The translations under genes were made by a program, and so were the position numbers. A stretch of DNA of 64,000 bases, from NCBI RefSeq assembly GCF_037975245.1, contig NC_092576.1:44323111-44387110 (forward strand), given 5' to 3'. This document shows, piece after piece, positions 59,641 to 64,000 of the stretch (position 1 is its first letter; each line of letters opens with the position of its first letter). The notes beneath the pieces were generated by a model that worked only from the letters and a program-made list of their open reading frames with translations, had not been told where the DNA came from and did not search any database. The DNA is from Apostichopus japonicus. Lineage: Eukaryota; Echinodermata; Holothuroidea; Aspidochirotida; Stichopodidae.

Positions 59641-60128
59641 CTTAAGATTTTGACTTTCAATAATTTCAGTGATGCATCATGGGTACGCATGCAATGAACA
59701 AAACTAGAGAACTGTTGGTTGGGTGAAATCATTGAAATGTCAAATGCTTAACTTTCTTTTCAAATTTGTGATTTTCCAGGGGAGTGGGCAAGCCCCCCCC
59801 CCCTACTGTATGGAGTATAACGGAGGCTGCTGTACAAATACAGTAATCAAACCTAAGCATAGGTCTAATTTCGGCTGAATCTTTGTCTCCATCTAATCCT
59901 AACTTCCTGTGCTTTTCTACTTACCAGATACACCGATTATCGTTATTCTTACATGTTATTATTATATTTATATCCTTCTCTTTCAAATGAACGCAGTTTC
60001 AAGTCTGTTGGGTGTTGGGTTATTGTTTAAGATTTTTTTCGAAAAATCATATGTCCCGATGCTGTACTCAGTACAACATTGACTGCAATTGGGTTTTAAA
60101 TTATATACTTTGTTTTCATTATAATAAT

Positions 60129-60714
60129 CAGGCGCGTATCCAGGATTTTCTAACCCGGGGGGGCGCGAATTACTATCTAAGCGGAGCGCCACCATCGGTT
60201 GGCGCGGAGCGTACAAGAAATTTTCTGGTTTTGATACCCCCCCCAGATGACCGGAAATGGCACTTCTCGGGCTTGAAAATGACGAGCCAGATGTACACTT
60301 TTGCCTGAGAACCAAGTATTTCCCAATAGTTTTTTTTTTTTCCATCCATAACCTTTTTGAAGATTGTCACCAGTCACACTAAGCCCATTATTTGTTGAGA
60401 ATTTGAAAATTCACATTTCTCGTGAATAAAATCACTTCAGAACATACCCATAATGTTGCACAAAATTCAATCTATGGACAACCAATATAGAAAAACCTCC
60501 TGCAACCCCTAACAGACAGGTCAAAATTGCAAGAGTAGAGGAAAGTATGATGAAGAATGTTGGTGAGGAAATTTTCTAAAATTCAGACACAGTTAATTTA
60601 TTGGTGTATAAATATTGCAACCTCTTATAATGGCTATTATAACTTGGTTGAAGGAACAGAAATATACCAGATATTTCCTATATCAGGTATATCGAAACCG
60701 AACACTACACACAT
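60129..60714 (+). mobile_element. Dispersed composite element, copy B (left part)
   Basis: It starts caggcgcgtatccagg, has the hairpin core at 60172-60213 and closely follows copy A to cactacacacat, where a 440-bp insertion interrupts it. The element resumes at 61155-61255. The opposite-facing cctggatacgcgcctgg at 63263-63279 and ctggatacgcacctg at 61970-61985 are inverse copies of the left edge. Confidence 0.75.
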
Positions 60715-61154
60715 AGGCGTAGGTCCCGTAGGAGGCGGGGGCTGCAGCCCCCCCCCCCCCTCGCAACCAAATTATTTCCCATTTTTTTCGGGCACCTACT
60801 GAAAGAAAAATAAATAGCAACAATAGCTTACAAATGATCTCCTTGGTAATTAAAATAAAGTTCTAAGCTTGGCCGACATTACTACTGTAAAAGAGAGTAT
60901 TGACATAAATGGATCTGTATGCTTTTTCTCCATCTACATAAGACATTTGGTTGTTTACATTAGCATCCGGCGGTATACTGTGCAACTTTCACGGAACGTG
61001 CGGTACACGATGCCATGCAATATAATGACCGATGCTTGCCTATATGATATTGGCATCGATATGTTGAACGCGCGCTTCGCGCGCGAAAAATTTTGACTTT
61101 TTTTCCGGGCAAGTCATTACAGCCCCCAAATCCAATTTGGCTCCTACGCCTTTG
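60715..61154. mobile_element. Nested 440-bp inverted-repeat element with 11-bp target duplication
   Basis: The direct repeats actacacacat at 60704-60714 and 61155-61165 flank the insert, and copy A at 59246-59258 shows the uninterrupted site. The ends begin aggcgtagg and close with cctacgcct (a further ttg lies before the right duplication). A gggggctg motif follows each end a little inward. A CGCGCG...CGCGCG hairpin lies near 61069-61084. No coding capacity. An 11-bp duplication would fit a Mutator-like transposase better than the 8 bp of hAT, but this is inference. Confidence 0.85.
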
Positions 61155-61255
61155 ACTACACACATAGACAGTTTTTGAGGCTGTTCATCGTGGAACATGC
61201 ATTTCAATGCTCACTGATATGATGTTATATCTGCTCTTTGCTTTACAAATTCGAA
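61155..61255 (+). mobile_element. Dispersed composite element, copy B (right part)
   Basis: It continues copy B after the nested insertion: cagtttttgaggctgttcat matches cagtttggaggctgttcatc in copy A, and tgttatatctgctctttgct matches tgtgatatctgctgtttgct. Confidence 0.75.
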
Positions 61256-61264
61256 CAAGCGTGT

Positions 61265-61420
61265 AGCGAGTAATTGCCAAAGGAGGGGCGAAGCCTGTAG
61301 TTAAACTATCTAAGCGAATCGCCACCATGAGTTGGCGCGAAGCGTACAAGAAAAAAATTGGCCGAAAATGCCTCCCAGATCGCTGGAAATGACACTTCCC
61401 AGGCTTTGTAAGTTGCATCT
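61265..61420 (+). mobile_element. GC-rich hairpin element, most diverged copy
   Basis: ctatctaagcgaatcgccac, then gttggcgcgaagcgtacaag at about 61305-61349, followed by cagatcgctggaaatgacac. Several core bases differ from the 58632 copy. Confidence 0.6.
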
Positions 61421-61497
61421 AAGCATTGTCTATTTTGATATTACTAGCGATGTCATAAAGAAAATTTGCTCGGGGGGGGGGGGGAGGGCGGTCGCCC

Positions 61498-61985
61498 CCT
61501 TCCCGAAATGCGTCATGTTCCCCGATGAGTCGGTCGAGTTCAAGACCACCCACAGTTGGTTCCATATAGCACAATTGTACAATTGTTTAAGGCGTCCACA
61601 CACACACGCGTTATGATAAACCATATAGATACATTAGTGAGAGAGGAAAAATGGAAACGTCAAAAATGGAGTTGTCGGTGTAAGGGGTAGGGTGAGGCGC
61701 ACACCCCCTCCGTAATCCTTGATCTGTCACTGGCTACCCTGTGTATATAATAGGGATCAGCCCTTTAACTATGACTGTTCCTCTTTCTCTTCCCGAGGTC
61801 TTGGCTATCTTCTACTCCCTCTTTTCTCCTTTTCTCTCTTTTTTTCTTTTTCTTTTCCCTTCCTTCCTCTCCTCCTTTTCCTTTTTTCCCCCTCCTTTTC
61901 CCTTTTTTCTTCTCTTTTCTTCTCTCCTCTTTTCCTTACCGGGGGGGGGGGCGCGCCCCCAACGCCCCCCCTGGATACGCACCTG
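61498..61985 (+). repeat. Segmental duplicate, copy 1, with polypyrimidine tract
   Basis: ccgaaatgcgtcatgttccc through gagttcaagaccac and cacagttggtt, then (after ~110 bases absent from copy 2) a ~170-bp C/T-rich tract, a poly-G run and ctggatacgcacctg. It matches 62911-63280. Lys/Arg- or Ser/Phe-rich frames here are products of the polypyrimidine tract. Confidence 0.8.
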
Positions 61986-61989
61986 ATAA

Positions 61990-62910
61990 TAAAACACAAA
62001 TATAGCTCGATACAGACATTAATACCCAATCAGCCCATGATCATGATGTCCGTATTCCGTATCACGTGAAAATATGAATATTGTCTTGGTCAGTCTTACA
62101 TGAGTTTTTCTTTCCCAGTAAAACGGGCCCTCCCTATCCAAAGAGGTATCCTTTTTCTGTGCATCAGTATGGCGGGGCCACCGGCTCAGCACGGTCCGTA
62201 GGAGTTACGCTACTTTGCCCCACATTATTTTCATTTCGAAAGACGCACATTTTCAAGTTCATTACACACTGAAGGCTTCGATTCTCTATCTGCCTTCAGT
62301 TCAGGGAAGATCTTGGGATTTTCATCCCTAGATATCGCTAGATATTGCTAGACATACAGTACAGTGCCCTTGGGATTTTTGGATTTTTTCGGGACCTGAT
62401 CTTGGAAAATTGCAAGTCGGGAGTGGTCACACTCCATGTAGGTCAGTGCACGACCTCTAGACGTCACTAATGCACAACCCGATCACTTGTTATGGAAGAA
62501 GTGGTGTGTTGCCGGATTTTGTCAAGGTCTTGGTACTACGGGCGAAGGTTATTAATTAAGTTTCGTAACTCATCGGGTAGCGATTAGTGGGGTGGGGCGT
62601 AGGGTTGTGGGCGGGCGTTTTCATGCAGATGGGAACAATCTCAAGAAGTGATGGGTGGGTCCGCCCCCCCCCCCTGCCCCGCTCATGATACGCCCTGGAT
62701 CCACTACATGATATTCACAGGAGACGTGCTCAATTCTCCAATTGCATGCGGAATTTATGTGTCGATTCATTGTAAGAGTTGCGGTACTAGGTTTGGCTTA
62801 ACGATTATCATTCAGGTCGGACTGTATAACATTTTATCTCTGGGAGACAGTGTTGCATCGAAGGACATAGGTCATAGGTCTAGTGCAGTTCGCATATAGA
62901 TCCTGGTCTA
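61990..62910. other. Gene-free stretch
   Basis: Mixed composition, with a poly-C tract near 62663-62673 next to a cgccctggatccac edge that may belong to another ggatccagg-type element. No exon recognised. Confidence 0.4.
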
Positions 62911-63280
62911 ATACCGAAATGCGTCATGTTCCCCAACGACTCGGTCGAGTTCGAGACCAGCCACAGTTGGTTTCATCATGGAGGTCTGTCTTTACCTCCA
63001 TGGTTTCATAGCACAATTTTACAATTGATTAAGGATTAAGGATGATAGACCATATATGTAATTATGTAATTATGACTGTTCCTCTTCTCTTCCAGTGTCT
63101 TGTCGTTAATCTTCTACTCCCTCCTTTCTCCTTTTTCTCTCTTTCCTCTTATTCTTTTCCCTTCCTTCCTCCTCTTCCCCCCCCCCCTCTTTTCCCCTTT
63201 TTTCTTCTCTTTTTTTTCTCTCCTCTTTTTCTTACCCGGGGGCGCGCGCCCCAACGCCCACCTGGATACGCGCCTGGTAC
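62911..63280 (+). repeat. Segmental duplicate, copy 2, with polypyrimidine tract
   Basis: Paralogue of 61498-61985 ending cctggatacgcgcctgg, the inverse of the edge caggcgcgtatccagg at 60129. It carries a 26-bp hairpin insertion at 62977-63002 that is absent from copy 1. Confidence 0.8.
62977..63002. mobile_element. 26-bp hairpin insertion with 7-bp duplication
   Basis: CATGGAGGT (62977-62985) pairs with ACCTCCATG (62994-63002). GTTTCAT flanks it on both sides (62970-62976 and 63003-63009). The paralogous site in copy 1 has only one related sequence (gttccat) and no hairpin. Confidence 0.65.
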
Positions 63281-64000
63281 GTAACTTTTTAATTATGGGT
63301 CGCCATGATTAAAAGAATCAAGTAGGGTGAAAACGACAGGCTAGGCATGGTCCTACCACGGGCCTTAAGGCAAGCCCATGGACCCCATCTATAACTGTGT
63401 CGCGCTGCAAGCAGACTGACGCCTTTGGCGTTAGTATAGTATCACCCACAAAGTTCAGTGATTTTTTAACCCCAGGCTCATCCCTGTAAAGAGATGAAAT
63501 TAACAGAACAAAGGCATAGCCTGCCTATACTTAACAAGATACACAGTAGGCTATTTTATAGTACATAACATAGACACTGTGTTAGACCAAAACTGAGCCT
63601 CGATCCTGTGATCAAAATGGAAAACTTTTTAGTTGGCTTCAAGGGTGCATCTGGGGGATCAGATAAGGGGAGAAAGAAGCAGAAGAAGGGGAAACATGTG
63701 GTGAATAAGGAGTCCACTATCAAACGTTATTATTTGGGTGTTGAAATAAAGAGAGTGTATTGGTGTAACACCTTGAAAATGTATTACCTTTGTTTTTAGC
63801 CTTAGTCAATGGTAGGTCTACTTTTTATAGTAATTAATTTTACCGATAAAATGTTGTAAAATTTAATCAATTTGTAGCTACAATTTATACAGGAGAACCA
63901 GCCCTCGCAACACCAAAAAAAAAAAACCCCGTCATCAGTAAAACAGCCCTCGTAAAAAATCTGCTAGTGCTGAAAAGAACCCTCGTCAACCAAAAAATAT
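63281..64000. other. Gene-free stretch to window end
   Basis: A frame from ATG 63617 to a stop at 63797 reads MENFLVGFKGASGGSDKGRK and then a Lys-rich stretch. It could be the first exon of a gene or transposon running off the window but has no recognised family or clear donor. Near 63900-63990 the word ccctcg[ct] recurs three times. Otherwise nothing. Confidence 0.3.

Noticed and set aside
61719-62069. Ser/Phe-rich or, on the other strand, Lys/Arg/Glu-rich open frames (also 63042-63312)
   Set aside because: They are translations of a polypyrimidine tract shared by two duplicated non-coding segments.
63608-63799. Small Lys-rich gene near the right edge
   Set aside because: No recognised family, no clear donor or promoter, and a single short frame. 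It is noted only as a possible exon.

Overview
The window is AT-rich animal (metazoan) DNA. The evidence is spliced, GT...AG-bounded coding segments with kilobase-scale spacing, long (AT)n, poly-G and poly-C microsatellites, a decayed non-LTR retrotransposon, a tRNA-derived SINE-like piece, many short terminal-inverted-repeat (MITE-like) elements and an 860-bp satellite. There are no operons, Shine-Dalgarno sites or prokaryote-style gene packing. The overall style (nested small foldback elements, poly-G runs, motifs such as cgtatccagg and ggcgtagg) recalls echinoderm genomes, perhaps a holothurian. That placement is from memory and is not proven by anything in the window.

Layout. Positions 1-1050 hold a degenerate ~14-bp minisatellite split by a dispersed repeat. 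From 2.4 to 7.2 kb there are four isolated exon-like segments ending in good splice donors, with no recognised product. From 8401 to 13184 lies the only long intact gene: two exons joined by one phase-2 intron, encoding an inferred 1521-residue protein. It has two cysteine/histidine modules at the N-terminus, a FEN/XPG (PIN-like) nuclease-like acidic core near residues 1255-1356 and a tesmin/TSO1-like CXC cysteine cluster at the C-terminus. A diverged inverted repeat lies on each side (about 6130-6310 and 13585-13758), so a ~7.6-kb mobile unit is possible. From 13.4 to 21 kb there are dispersed repeats, two TTAA-bounded MITEs and a 1.25-kb foldback element. From 23.5 to 35.6 kb there are ~146-bp tandem repeats, a 15-bp minisatellite, a LINE reverse-transcriptase fossil, a three-exon decayed gene, a long perfect hairpin, a 65-bp tandem array with an inverted head unit, and a MITE with a 6-bp target duplication.

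From about 35.85 to 49.66 kb runs a satellite array of about 14-15 monomers of ~860 bp. Each typical monomer carries a 16-bp-arm hairpin and many carry a G-quadruplex-type run. The first monomer is split by a ~1-kb insertion containing a tRNA-like SINE head. The right edge of the array breaks down into five copies of one hairpin arm. From 51.2 to 58.5 kb is mostly single-copy-looking, gene-free sequence. From 58.5 to 63.3 kb is a mosaic of nested and duplicated small elements, including a clean 440-bp insertion with an 11-bp target-site duplication that can be read against an empty paralogous site in the same window.

The genes do not form a visible pathway. The biology of the window is that of repeats and selfish elements, with the FEN-like/CXC gene the most likely unexplored functional system.
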